Positions 1 through 9,061 of a stretch of DNA of 64,000 bases are shown piece after piece. The stretch spans positions 124,001 to 188,000 of the forward strand of contig CAVXCA010000056.1 of NCBI GenBank assembly GCA_963759955.1. The letters run 5' to 3'. The position numbers were made by a program, and so were the translations under genes. This DNA comes from Roseiarcus sp963759955. GTDB lineage: Bacteria; Pseudomonadota; Alphaproteobacteria; Rhizobiales; Beijerinckiaceae. Within the stretch, counting starts at the first letter, position 1. Each line of letters starts with the position of its first letter. A model generated the notes under the pieces. The model worked only from the letters and a program-made list of their open reading frames with translations. It searched no databases and was not told where the DNA came from.

Positions 1-192
1 CGCTTCATCGTCGAGGCGAACCGGCATTTGGGCGCGACGATCGCGCTGATCGAACACGACATCGGCGTGGTGATGGATCTTTCGACCCGCGTCGTCGTGC
101 TCGAATACGGGCGCAAGATCGCCGACGACGTCCCCGACGTCGTCAAGGCCGACCAGACGGTGATCGACGCCTATCTCGGCGTGGCGCACTGA
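1..192 (+). CDS. livG: ABC transporter ATP-binding protein, LivG type (3' end only)
   Basis: Only the last 63 codons are in the window; the gene begins upstream. The visible part contains a switch/H-loop stretch (IALIEHDIGVVMDLSTRVVV) and a tail ending in VIDAYLGVAH, both typical of the C-terminus of LivG-family ATPases that energise branched-chain amino acid-type uptake at the inner membrane. It ends ten bases before the permease gene at 203 and is on the same strand, so it belongs to the same operon. The substrate cannot be told from this fragment. Confidence 0.85.
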   Translation, partial: RFIVEANRHLGATIALIEHDIGVVMDLSTRVVVLEYGRKIADDVPDVVKADQTVIDAYLGVAH

Positions 193-202
193 GGGCGAAG
201 CG

Positions 203-1159
203 ATGGACCTGCTGCACGCGATCTTCGTCGACCCCTTCGCGCAGATGATCTCGGCGCCCGACCTGCTCGTGCAGACGATCTGGGAGGGTTTCGTCAGCGG
301 CGTGCTCTACGCGCTGATCGCGCTCGGCTTCGTGCTCATCTACAAGGCCTCGGGCGTGTTCAATTTCGCCCAAGGCATCATGATGGTGTTCGCGGCGCTG
401 ACGCTGGTGGGGCTGCACGAGAAAGGCGTCCCCGCGTGGATCGCGTTGCTGGCGACCGTCGTGGTCATGTACGTCCTCGCGCTCGGCATCGAGCGGCTGG
501 TGCTGCGCCCGCTCGTCAACCAGCCCGACATCATGCTCTTGATGGCGACGTTCGGCATCACCTATTTCCTGATCGGCTTCGGCGAGCTGGTGTTCGGCGG
601 CAATCCGAAATCGATGATCACGAAGGAGCTGTTCCTGCCGAGCGGCGCGCTCGACTTCAAGATACTCGGCGGCTCCGTCATGCTGCAGAAGCTCGACATC
701 GCCGCGGCGGGGATCGCGATCGTGATGGTCGCCGCGCTCGGCCTGTTTTTCCAGAAGACCCGGATCGGCCGCGCCTTGCGCGCGGTCGCCGACGATCACC
801 AGGCGGCGCTGTCCGTCGGCATTTCGCTCAATCAGATCTGGGTCATCGTGTGGTTCGCCGCCGGCGTGGTCGCGCTGGCGACCGGGATCATGTGGGGCGC
901 CCGCTCGGAAGTCTCCTTCGCGCTGCAAGTGGTCGCGCTGAAGGCTCTGCCGGTGCTGATCCTCGGCGGCCTGACCTCCATTCCCGGCGCCATCGTCGGC
1001 GGCCTCATCATCGGCATCGGCGAAAAGCTCGGCGAATTCTATTGGGGCCCGCTGATGGGCGGGGGCATCGAAAGCTGGCTCGCCTATTTCATCGCGCTGG
1101 CCTTCCTGCTTTTCCGGCCGCAAGGCCTGTTCGGCGAGCGCATCATCGAGAGGATTTAG
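203..1159 (+). CDS. livH: ABC transporter permease, LivH type
   Basis: A 318-residue, very hydrophobic inner-membrane protein with about eight predicted membrane segments. It has the LivH signature near residues 35-60 (SGVLYALIALGFVLIYKASG, then FNFAQG) and the Gly-rich cytoplasmic loop around 250-270 (GGLTSIPGAIVGGLIIG) that contacts the ATPases. It follows livG by ten bases and is followed by livM. With livM it would form the channel of a HAAT-family importer for amino acids, amides or aromatic acids. The family is secure; the substrate is inferred only from the PaaK-like gene at 4744. Confidence 0.9.
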   Translation: MDLLHAIFVDPFAQMISAPDLLVQTIWEGFVSGVLYALIALGFVLIYKASGVFNFAQGIMMVFAALTLVGLHEKGVPAWIALLATVVVMYVLALGIERLVLRPLVNQPDIMLLMATFGITYFLIGFGELVFGGNPKSMITKELFLPSGALDFKILGGSVMLQKLDIAAAGIAIVMVAALGLFFQKTRIGRALRAVADDHQAALSVGISLNQIWVIVWFAAGVVALATGIMWGARSEVSFALQVVALKALPVLILGGLTSIPGAIVGGLIIGIGEKLGEFYWGPLMGGGIESWLAYFIALAFLLFRPQGLFGERIIERI

Positions 1160-1221
1160 CGACGTGACGAGAGCCTTGCTGGGTCAGACGAACGTGGCGG
1201 CGACGCCGAAGGCGTGGTGAG

Positions 1222-2298
1222 ATGTTCTATCGCGAGGCGGGACAATTCAAGACGACTTACGCCGCCGACATGGCGATCTTCCCGATTCGCCAGGATCGGA
1301 TCGGCGTCGCGCTGATTCTCGCGGTCGCCTTCGTGGTCATTCCCGCCACCGGCGATCAGTTCCTGCTCAACACGATGATGATCCCCTTCCTCGTGTTCTC
1401 GCTCGCCGCGATCGGCCTCAACATTCTCACCGGCTACGCCGGCTTATTGTCGCTCGGATCGGCCGGGTTCATGGGCGTCGGCGCCTACGCCTGCTACAAG
1501 CTCGACACCCTGTTCCCCCAGGTCAATATCCTGGTCTGGATTCTGGCCTCGGGTCTGGTGTCCAGCGCGGTCGGGGCGCTGTTCGGGCTACCCAGCCTGC
1601 GCATCAAGGGATTCTATCTCGCGGTCGCCACGCTCGCGGCGCAGTTCTTTCTCGAATGGTGCTTTGCGCGCATCCCCTGGCTCTACAACAACAACGACTC
1701 CGGCGCGATCGAGGTCGGAGCGCACACCCTGTTCGGCCTGGAGGTGACGGGTCCCAACGCCACCCCGGTGACGCGTTATTACGTGGCGCTCGTCATCGTC
1801 GCCGTCATGGCCTGGGTCGCCTCGAACATCGTGCACGGTCGCATCGGGCGCATGTGGATGGCGGTGCGCGACATGGACATCGCGGCCGAACTGATCGGCA
1901 TAAGGCTGCTGCGCGCCAAACTGCTCGCCTTCGCAGTGTCTTCCTTCTACATCGGCGTCGCCGGCGCGATGATGGTTTTCCTCTGGCTCGGCGCGGCCGA
2001 ACCGGAAGCCTTCAACATCAACCTGTCGTTCCAACTCTTGTTCATGGTGGTGATCGGCGGCCTCGGTTCGATCGTTGGGGCGTTCTTCGGCGCGACGATC
2101 ATTCATCTGCTGCCGATCGCGTTGCGCGCTCTGCCGGCGACGTTCGGCCTGAACATCTCTTCCGCGACGATCGACCATTTGACCTTCATCGTCACCGGCG
2201 CATTGATCATCATCTTCCTCATCGTCGAGCCGCACGGTCTCGCCCGGCTCTGGCGGACGGCCAAGCAAAAGCTGCGCGTCTGGCCGTTCCCTTATTAG
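1222..2298 (+). CDS. livM: ABC transporter permease, LivM type
   Basis: A 358-residue membrane protein of the LivM family, second permease of the transporter. The family core is clear: FSLAAIGLNILTGYAGLLSL near residue 52-72, SLRIKGFYLAVATLA near 120-135, and GGLGSIVGAFFGA near 280. The start at 1222 gives a 16-residue polar leader; an internal ATG at 1270 would also give a complete LivM protein, so the start is uncertain. A ~60-base spacer separates it from livH, and the substrate-binding protein gene follows closely. Confidence 0.9.
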   Translation: MFYREAGQFKTTYAADMAIFPIRQDRIGVALILAVAFVVIPATGDQFLLNTMMIPFLVFSLAAIGLNILTGYAGLLSLGSAGFMGVGAYACYKLDTLFPQVNILVWILASGLVSSAVGALFGLPSLRIKGFYLAVATLAAQFFLEWCFARIPWLYNNNDSGAIEVGAHTLFGLEVTGPNATPVTRYYVALVIVAVMAWVASNIVHGRIGRMWMAVRDMDIAAELIGIRLLRAKLLAFAVSSFYIGVAGAMMVFLWLGAAEPEAFNINLSFQLLFMVVIGGLGSIVGAFFGATIIHLLPIALRALPATFGLNISSATIDHLTFIVTGALIIIFLIVEPHGLARLWRTAKQKLRVWPFPY

Positions 2299-2338
2299 AG
2301 CGAGCCGAGCAACGATTATTTCAATGGGAGGAAACGTC

Positions 2339-3664
2339 ATGACGAAGAGATACGCTTTACGAGGACTGGGCTGCGCCCTCGCACTGGCGCTCGCCGCGCC
2401 CGCGGCCACCAGCGCGCTCGCCGACGATTCGATCTACGTGCCGCTCTTCACCTATCGCACCGGACCGTTCGCCGGCTCGGGAACCCCGATCGCCGACGGC
2501 ATGCACGATTACCTCGCCATGCTCAACGAGCGCGACGGCGGCATCGGCGGCGTCAAGCTGGTCATCGACGAATGCGAGACCGGCTACGACACCAAGAAGG
2601 GCTTGGAATGCTACGACTCGGTCAAGCCCAAGAACCCGGTGATCGTCAACCCTTGGTCGACCGGCATCACCTTGTCGCTGATCCCCAAGGCTTCGGTCGA
2701 CAAGATCCCGATCCTGTCGATGGCCTACGGCCTTTCGGCCTCGGCCAGGGGCGACGTGTTTCCCTGGATCTTCAATCCGCCCGCAACCTATTGGGACGGC
2801 GCGTCGGAAATCCTCAAGTATGTCGGCGGCGGCTCGATCGACAATCTCAAGGGCAAGACCATTGGTTATCTCTATTTCGACGCCGGTTTCGGCAAGGAGC
2901 CGATTCCGTTCCTGCAGTCGGTGGCCAAGGAGGTCGGTTTCAATCTGAAGCTCTACCCCGTGGCGCCGGCCGAAATGCAGAACCAGTCGGCCCAGTGGCT
3001 CGACATCCGGCGCGACAAGCCCGATTTTCTGGTGATGTACGGCTGGGGCGCGATGAACCCGACCGCAATCAAGGAAGCGGTTCAGGCCGGCTTCCCGATG
3101 GATAAGTTCGTTTCGATCTGGTGGCCGAACGACGGCGACGCGGCCGCGGCGGGCGACGGCGCCAAGGGCTTCAAGGAGCTCAATTGGCACGCCACCGGGA
3201 CCGACTTTCCAGCGATGCGCGACATCAAGAAGCTCGTCATCGACGCCGGCAAGAGCCAGACCCCGGCCGGCGAATTCGGCCAGGTTCTCTATGATCGCGG
3301 CGTCTACAATTCGGTGCTGATCGCCGAGGCCATCGCCGAGGCGCAGAAGATCGCCGGCAAGAAAGTCGTCACCGGCGAGGACGTCCGCCGCGGCCTGGAG
3401 AACCTCGATCTCGACGCCGCGCGCTTCAAGGCGTTGGGCCTCGATGGCTTCGCTACGCCGTTCAAGCTGACCTGCGCCGACCACAACAGCCACAGCGCCA
3501 CCTTCGTCCAGCAATGGGACGGCGCCAAGTGGGTCAAGGTGAGCGATCCGATCGCGCCGGCGACCGACAAGGTCGAGCCGCTGCTCAACGAAGCCGCCAA
3601 GGCTTACGCCGAGAAGAATGCGGGTTGGCCGACCCGCACCGAGCCGTGCGACAACAAGTCGTGA
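2339..3664 (+). CDS. livJ: ABC transporter periplasmic substrate-binding protein, LivJ type
   Basis: A 441-residue exported binding protein of the periplasmic binding protein type 1 (Peripla_BP_6) class. Residues 1-28 form a typical signal peptide (basic MTKR start, hydrophobic Ala/Leu core, cleavage after SALA). I chose the ATG at 2339 because an upstream in-frame ATG at 2324 overlaps the GGGAGG ribosome-binding site that serves 2339. The mature protein starts DDSIYVPLFTYRTGPFAGSG, a usual first strand and ligand loop. It sits between livM and livF. Confidence 0.9.
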   Translation: MTKRYALRGLGCALALALAAPAATSALADDSIYVPLFTYRTGPFAGSGTPIADGMHDYLAMLNERDGGIGGVKLVIDECETGYDTKKGLECYDSVKPKNPVIVNPWSTGITLSLIPKASVDKIPILSMAYGLSASARGDVFPWIFNPPATYWDGASEILKYVGGGSIDNLKGKTIGYLYFDAGFGKEPIPFLQSVAKEVGFNLKLYPVAPAEMQNQSAQWLDIRRDKPDFLVMYGWGAMNPTAIKEAVQAGFPMDKFVSIWWPNDGDAAAAGDGAKGFKELNWHATGTDFPAMRDIKKLVIDAGKSQTPAGEFGQVLYDRGVYNSVLIAEAIAEAQKIAGKKVVTGEDVRRGLENLDLDAARFKALGLDGFATPFKLTCADHNSHSATFVQQWDGAKWVKVSDPIAPATDKVEPLLNEAAKAYAEKNAGWPTRTEPCDNKS

Positions 3665-3715
3665 GAGAGGCTGCCATTCGGGCGCAACTCGTGAAGCCTG
3701 CGGCCAATCCCCCGC

Positions 3716-3810
3716 GCCCCTCACCCTGCCTCTCCCCGCAAGCGGGGAGAGGGGAAGAAGGGCGCCGCGCACTCCTCTCCCCGCTTGCGGGGAGAGGTTG
3801 GGTGAGGGGC
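3716..3810. repeat. Nested inverted-repeat element between livJ and livF
   Basis: Two perfect hairpins with near-identical sequence lie 21 bases apart: 3729-3752 and 3774-3797, each an 11-bp stem CCTCTCCCCGC/GCGGGGAGAGG around a two-base AA or TT loop. They are flanked by an outer inverted repeat GCCCCTCACCC (3716-3726) and GGGTGAGGGGC (3800-3810). This is the interspersed, REP-like palindrome style common in alphaproteobacterial intergenic DNA; a related block lies at 20836-20966. It separates the binding-protein gene from livF within what is otherwise one operon, where it could affect mRNA stability or termination (inference). Confidence 0.75.
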
Positions 3811-3884
3811 CGGGCGAATAGCCGCTCCGTTGCAGAGATGTATGCGTATCTTCGTCGCTCCCCCCTCAACGCGACCCCTGCCCG

Positions 3885-4703
3885 ATGACCGCCAACTCCC
3901 CCGCCCCGATCCTCGACGTCGCCAATATCGAAGTCATCTACAACAGCGTCGTCCTGGTGCTGAAAGGCGTTTCGCTCCGCGTCGCCAGGGGCGGGATCGT
4001 CGCCTTGCTCGGAGCCAACGGCGCCGGCAAGACCACGACACTGAAGGCGATCTCGAACCTGCTGCGCGCGGAACGCGGCGAGGTCACCAAGGGCGAGATT
4101 CGTTTCAAGGGCGAAAGGGTCGATCAATCGTCGCCCAACGAATTGGTGCGGCGCGGCGCCGTCCAGGTGATGGAGGGGCGCCATTGCTTCGGCCATCTCA
4201 CCATCGAAGAGAACCTGCTGACCGGCGCCTTCACGCGGCGCGACGGCCGTGCGGCGATCGCCAGGGATCTCGAGGCGATCTATACCTATTTCCCGCGCCT
4301 GAGGCAGCGCCGCAGTTCGCAGGCCGGCTACACCTCGGGCGGCGAGCAGCAGATGTGCGCGATCGGGCGCGCGATGATGTCAAAACCAGAATTGATCCTG
4401 CTCGATGAGCCTTCGATGGGCTTGGCGCCACAGGTGGTCGAGGAGATTTTCGAGATCGTGCGCGATCTCAACGTGCGCGAAAAGGTCTCCTTCCTGCTCG
4501 CCGAGCAGAACACCAATATCGCGCTGCGCTACGCCGGCTTCGGCTATATCCTGGAAAACGGCCGGGTCGTGCTCGACGGCGAAGCGAGCGCGCTGCGCGG
4601 CAACGAGGACGTGCGCGAATTCTACCTCGGCGTCGGCGGCGCCGATCGCCGCTCGTTCCGCGACGTCAAGAGCTACCGCCGCCGCAAACGGTGGCTCGCG
4701 TGA
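3885..4703 (+). CDS. livF: ABC transporter ATP-binding protein, LivF type
   Basis: A 272-residue ATPase. Walker A is GANGAGKTT near residues 44-52, the signature motif is TSGGEQQM near 148, and Walker B is ELILLDEPSMGLAPQ near 168. LivF proteins usually end soon after an EFYLG motif; here about 25 extra residues rich in Arg and Ser follow. It is the second ATPase of the upstream transporter, separated from livJ by 220 bases that hold a palindromic repeat but no gene. Confidence 0.9.
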   Translation: MTANSPAPILDVANIEVIYNSVVLVLKGVSLRVARGGIVALLGANGAGKTTTLKAISNLLRAERGEVTKGEIRFKGERVDQSSPNELVRRGAVQVMEGRHCFGHLTIEENLLTGAFTRRDGRAAIARDLEAIYTYFPRLRQRRSSQAGYTSGGEQQMCAIGRAMMSKPELILLDEPSMGLAPQVVEEIFEIVRDLNVREKVSFLLAEQNTNIALRYAGFGYILENGRVVLDGEASALRGNEDVREFYLGVGGADRRSFRDVKSYRRRKRWLA

Positions 4704-4743
4704 CGGGCCGGCCCGCGAGGCTCGCAGTTAGGAGAACGAGACG

Positions 4744-5949
4744 ATGTCCGACGAACCCGCTCGAATGGCCGCGCTACGCGAGGCGTTGACGGAGCTACGG
4801 ACGCGAAGCCCGGCGCTCGCCCGGCAGCTCGAAGGCGTCGAAATCGGCGCCCTGCGAAGCCGCGCCGATCTCTCGCGCATCCCCGTGTTGCGCAAGTCGG
4901 ACCTCGCCGCGATGCAGCGCGCCGCGCCTCCTTTCGGCGGCCTCGCCGCGGTCGAGCCGGGCCGCTTCAAGCGGCTGTTCGCTTCGCCGGGCTCGCTCTA
5001 CGAGCCGCAGGATTATGGCGCGGATGTCTGGGGCGCGGCGGCGGCGCTCGCTTCAGCGGGCCTCGCGGCGGGCGAAATCGTCGTCAATTGCTTTTCCTAT
5101 CACCTGACGCCGGGCGGCTTCATCATGGAGAGCGGCGCGCACGCGCTCGGCTGCGCGGCGATCCCCGCCGGGCCCGGAAACAGCGAACAGACGCTGCAGG
5201 CGATCGCGCATCTCAAGCCGACGACCTATTGCGGCCCGCCGGACTATCTGAAAATCCTGCTCGACAAAGCGGGCGAGGCCGGCCTCGACGTCTCCTCGAT
5301 CCGCAAGGCGCTGGTTTCCGGCGCGGCGCTGCCCGCGAGCCTGCGCGCCGAATTGGAGCGGCGCGGCGTCAAGACGCGGCAGGCCTACGCGACCGCGGAA
5401 CTCGGCGTCGTCGCCTACGAGACCGACGCTCCCGACGACGTGGCTGCGCCGGGCCTTGTCGTCAGCGACTCGGTCCTCGTCGAAATCGTCACGCCCGGCG
5501 GCGGCAACCCCGTCGGCGAAGGCAAGGTCGGCGAAGTCGTCGTCACCCGCCTCGGCGCCAATTATCCCCTGCTGCGCTTCGCCACCGGCGACCTCTCGGC
5601 ATTCCTGCCCGCTTCGCCCGGGGAGACGACTGCGCGCATCAAGGGCTGGATGGGGCGCGCGGATCAGACCGCGAAGGTCAAGGGCCTGTTCGTCCACCCC
5701 TCGCAGGTCGTCGAAGTCGGCAAGCGCCATCCCGAGATCGGCGCAGTCAGGCTGATCGTGCGCCGCGAAGGCGAGAAGGACGCGATGACCCTCGTCGCCG
5801 AGGCTGCGAACCCGCGTGCGGGTCTGGAGAAGGAGGTCGCGGCAACGTTGCAGAGCGTGACCAAGATGCGCGGCGCGGTGGAATTCGTCGCCCCCGGCGC
5901 CCTACCCGACGACGGCAAGATCATCGCCGACGAACGGCCGACGCCTTAA
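4744..5949 (+). CDS. PaaK-like AMP-binding enzyme (phenylacetate-CoA ligase family)
   Basis: A 401-residue member of the adenylate-forming PaaK family, which activates carboxylic acids as acyl-AMP and then acyl-CoA. Visible family landmarks are YATAELGVVAYE near residue 215-226 and LRFATGDLSAFL near 280-291, followed by a C-terminal domain (KGLFVHPSQVVE). The usual TSGTTG-like phosphate loop is replaced by FASPGSLYEPQ near residue 80. A good ribosome-binding site (AGGAGA) precedes the ATG. Its place at the end of the Liv operon suggests it activates the imported acid. Substrate and even ligase activity are uncertain given the altered loop. Confidence 0.7.
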   Translation: MSDEPARMAALREALTELRTRSPALARQLEGVEIGALRSRADLSRIPVLRKSDLAAMQRAAPPFGGLAAVEPGRFKRLFASPGSLYEPQDYGADVWGAAAALASAGLAAGEIVVNCFSYHLTPGGFIMESGAHALGCAAIPAGPGNSEQTLQAIAHLKPTTYCGPPDYLKILLDKAGEAGLDVSSIRKALVSGAALPASLRAELERRGVKTRQAYATAELGVVAYETDAPDDVAAPGLVVSDSVLVEIVTPGGGNPVGEGKVGEVVVTRLGANYPLLRFATGDLSAFLPASPGETTARIKGWMGRADQTAKVKGLFVHPSQVVEVGKRHPEIGAVRLIVRREGEKDAMTLVAEAANPRAGLEKEVAATLQSVTKMRGAVEFVAPGALPDDGKIIADERPTP

Positions 5950-5974
5950 GGGCGGCGACGCCGCGTCGCGATCC

Positions 5975-7903
5975 TCAAGCCGCTTTCTTCTTGCCCCGCG
6001 CCGGGCGAACCACCTTCGGCGGCGCCGCGTTCTCGTCGAACAGTTCGGCGAGCTTCTCCGTCATCGCGCCGCCGAGTTCCTCGGCGTCGACGATCGTCAC
6101 CGCGCGCCGATAGTAGCGGGTGACGTCGTGGCCGATGCCGATGGCGATCAGCTCGACCGGCGAGCGCGTCTCGATCTCCTCGATCACGTGGCGCAGATGG
6201 CGCTCGAGATAATTGCCGGAGTTGACCGAAAGCGTCGAATCGTCGACCGGCGCGCCGTCGGAGATCATCATCAGGATGCGCCGCTGCTCGGGGCGGCCAA
6301 GCAGGCGCTGATGCGCCCAGTCGAGCGCCTCGCCGTCGATGTTCTCCTTGAGCAGGCCTTCGCGCATCATCAGGCCGAGGTTTTTGCGCGCGCGCCGCCA
6401 CGGCTCGTCGGCGCTCTTGTAGACGAGGTGGCGCAGATCGTTGAGCCGGCCGGGATTGGCCGGCTTGCCCGCCTGCAGCCAGGCCTCGCGCGACTGGCCG
6501 CCTTTCCAGGCGCGAGTGGTGAAGCCGAGAATCTCGACCTTGACGCCGCAGCGCTCCAGCGTGCGCGCGAGGATGTCGGCGCAGGTCGCGGCGACCGTGA
6601 TCGGGCGCCCGCGCATCGAACCGGAATTGTCGATCAGCAGCGTCACCACGGTGTCGCGGAACTCCATGTCCTTTTCCTGCTTGAAGGACAGCGGCTGCTG
6701 CGAATCGATGACGACGCGCGGCAGGCGCGCGGTGTCGAGAATGCCCTCTTCGAGATCGAACTCCCAGGAGCGGTTCTGCTTGGCCATCAGCCGGCGCTGC
6801 AGGCGATTGGCGAGGCGCGCGACCACGCTGGAGAGGTTCTGCAACTGCTTGTCGAGATAATCGCGCAGGCGCTGCAATTCGTCGGGCTCGCAAAGGTCCT
6901 CGGCGTCGACCACTTCGTCGAATTTCGTCGTATAGGCCTTGTAGTCGGGCCCGCGCCGCTCGGCGCCCGATGAAGGCGCCGGCCGGTTCTCGGCCGCTTC
7001 CTCGGATTCGCCGGCCTCAGACTCGTCGGGGAATTCCGACGAAGGCGCTTCGGCGGCCTCCATTGCGCCCTCTTCGAGTTCGTCGGCCGATTCGTCCGAC
7101 GTCTCCATCTCCATCGCGTCCTTGGATTCCTGCTCCTCGCCTTCGCCTTCGCCCTGCTCGGCATTTTCCGGCGGCGCGTTTTCGTCCGACGCCTCCTCGC
7201 TCTCGTCGGCGTCGGCCTCCGACTCGCTCGCCATGTCGAGCGAGGCGAGCAGCCGATGCACGGACTTGGCGAAAGCGCGCTGGTCGAGAATGGCGTCGCC
7301 GAGCTTGTCGAGTTCCGCCCCCGCCTTGGCCTCGACGACCGGGCGCCAGAGTTCGACCAGGCGCGCCGCCCCCCTCGGCGGCTCGAGGCCGGTCAGCCTT
7401 TCGCGCACCAGCATCGCGACGGCGTCCTCCAGCGGCGCCTCGTCGCGATCGCGCGCCTCGGCGAAGGGACTGCGATGGTAGCGGTCGTCGAGCATCGCGG
7501 TGAGGTTCGCGGCGACGCCCTCCATGCGCCGTGCGCCGATCGACTCGACGCGCGCCTGCTCGACCGCGTCGAACAGCGTGCGCGCCACCGGATTGATCGG
7601 CGCAAAGCGACGGTGGATCGCGTCGTTGTGGCAAGCCAGGCGCAGCGCCATCGAATCGGCGAGGCCGCGCAGAATCGCCGCCTCGCGCGGATTGGGCTTG
7701 CGCGGCGGCTCGGGCAGGCGTGCTCGCACGCCCTCGGGGCCGCTGACCAGGGCGGGCTTGTCGGCGGCGAAGGCGATCTCCAGCTCGGGATGGCGCGCCA
7801 TCGCGCGCGTGCACGAGGCGAGCGCGCGCTTGAACGGCTCGTTGGGCGCCTCCGCCTTGCCGGAGGGCTTGCGATTGCTGGGCTTGACGTCGACGGTCGC
7901 CAT
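5975..7903 (-). CDS. cobT: Cobaltochelatase subunit CobT
   Basis: A 642-residue protein matching CobT of the aerobic cobalamin pathway, which with CobS and CobN inserts cobalt into hydrogenobyrinic acid a,c-diamide in an ATP-dependent complex. Its middle (about residues 220-310) is a long acidic Glu/Asp/Ser-rich linker, and its C-terminal third is a von Willebrand A domain with a MIDAS motif (LLIDNSGSMRG near 408). It lies 13 bases after cobS on the same strand, so the two are co-transcribed. Length and architecture are normal for Hyphomicrobiales. Confidence 0.95.
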   Translation of the reverse strand: MATVDVKPSNRKPSGKAEAPNEPFKRALASCTRAMARHPELEIAFAADKPALVSGPEGVRARLPEPPRKPNPREAAILRGLADSMALRLACHNDAIHRRFAPINPVARTLFDAVEQARVESIGARRMEGVAANLTAMLDDRYHRSPFAEARDRDEAPLEDAVAMLVRERLTGLEPPRGAARLVELWRPVVEAKAGAELDKLGDAILDQRAFAKSVHRLLASLDMASESEADADESEEASDENAPPENAEQGEGEGEEQESKDAMEMETSDESADELEEGAMEAAEAPSSEFPDESEAGESEEAAENRPAPSSGAERRGPDYKAYTTKFDEVVDAEDLCEPDELQRLRDYLDKQLQNLSSVVARLANRLQRRLMAKQNRSWEFDLEEGILDTARLPRVVIDSQQPLSFKQEKDMEFRDTVVTLLIDNSGSMRGRPITVAATCADILARTLERCGVKVEILGFTTRAWKGGQSREAWLQAGKPANPGRLNDLRHLVYKSADEPWRRARKNLGLMMREGLLKENIDGEALDWAHQRLLGRPEQRRILMMISDGAPVDDSTLSVNSGNYLERHLRHVIEEIETRSPVELIAIGIGHDVTRYYRRAVTIVDAEELGGAMTEKLAELFDENAAPPKVVRPARGKKKAA

Positions 7904-7916
7904 TGGCGCGCCGCGC

Positions 7917-8930
7917 TCAGCTCAACGCGACGTTCAACGCGCTTTCCGGCAGTTCCTGGCCGAAGCAGCGCTGATAGAACTCGGCGACCAACGTGCGCTC
8001 GAGTTCGTCGCACTTGTTGAGGAAGGTGAGGCGGAAGGCGAAGCCGATGTCCTTGAAGATTTCCGCGTTCTCCGCCCAGGTGATCACCGTGCGCGGGCTC
8101 ATCACCGTCGAAAGATCGCCGTTGATGAAGGCGTTGCGGGTGAGATCGGCGACGCGCACCATCTTGTTGACGATGTCGCGTCCCTCCTTGCCCGTGCGAT
8201 AATGCGGCGCCTTGGCGAGCACGATGTCGACTTCCTTGTCGTGCGGGAGATAGTTGAGCGTCGCCACGATCGACCAGCGGTCCATCTGACCCTGATTGAT
8301 CTGCTGGGTGCCGTGATAGAGCCCCGAGGTGTCGCCGAGGCCGATCGTGTTGGCGGTCGCGAACAGCCGGAAACCGGGGTGCGGGCGGATGACGCGGCGC
8401 TGATCGAGCAGCGTCAGCCGGCCCGAGACTTCGAGCACGCGCTGAATGACGAACATCACGTCGGGACGGCCGGCGTCGTACTCGTCGAAACAGAGGGCGA
8501 TATTGTTCTGCAGCGCCCAGGGCAACATGCCGTCGCGAAATTCAGTGATCTGCTTGCCGTCCTTGAGCACGATCGCGTCCTTGCCGACGAGGTCGATGCG
8601 CGAGACGTGACTGTCGAGATTGATGCGCACCAGCGGCCAGTTGAGTCGGGCGGCGACCTGTTCGATGTGCGTCGACTTGCCGGTGCCGTGATAGCCGGTG
8701 ATCATCACGCGGCGGTTGTAGGCGAAGCCGGCCAGGATCGCCAAGGTGGTGTCGCGATCGAAGAGGTAGTCGGGATCGAGATCGGGCACGTGCTCGTCCC
8801 CGGCCGAATAGGCCGGCGCTTCCATGTCGGAATCGATGCGGAAGACTTTTCGAACGGAAACTCGTGTGTCCGGCGCGCCGGCAGCGGCTGGCGGCGTTTC
8901 GGTCGGCGACGGCATAGGCGCGGCTTTCAT
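7917..8930 (-). CDS. cobS: Cobaltochelatase subunit CobS (AAA+ ATPase)
   Basis: A 337-residue AAA+ ATPase that drives cobalt insertion together with CobT. Walker A is GYHGTGKST near residue 79-87, Walker B is ALCFDEYDAG near 145, and the sensor region reads LFATANTIGLGD near 190. The first ~35 residues are a Pro/Ala-rich, low-complexity leader before the conserved core (KVFRID...). It is the first gene of the cobS-cobT pair and is followed upstream by a J-domain gene on the same strand, a conserved neighbourhood in Hyphomicrobiales. Confidence 0.95.
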   Translation of the reverse strand: MKAAPMPSPTETPPAAAGAPDTRVSVRKVFRIDSDMEAPAYSAGDEHVPDLDPDYLFDRDTTLAILAGFAYNRRVMITGYHGTGKSTHIEQVAARLNWPLVRINLDSHVSRIDLVGKDAIVLKDGKQITEFRDGMLPWALQNNIALCFDEYDAGRPDVMFVIQRVLEVSGRLTLLDQRRVIRPHPGFRLFATANTIGLGDTSGLYHGTQQINQGQMDRWSIVATLNYLPHDKEVDIVLAKAPHYRTGKEGRDIVNKMVRVADLTRNAFINGDLSTVMSPRTVITWAENAEIFKDIGFAFRLTFLNKCDELERTLVAEFYQRCFGQELPESALNVALS

Positions 8931-9061
8931 CGGTCCTCCATGCCCCGTCGCCCGAGCGGCGGGGTGACAATTTCATATATAGGCGCCTCTCGCCCCCGGC
9001 GAAACGCCGGTCGCGACCTCGCGTTGTCGTAGAATCCGGCGCAGGGGGCTTCAGGCGGTTT

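Noticed and set aside
2357..3772. Long open frames antisense to livJ, cobT, gguA, the PP2C-kinase genes and others
   Set aside because: They have the Arg/Ala/Asp-biased composition of antisense frames in GC-rich DNA and no family motifs, and the sense frames are well-defined genes.
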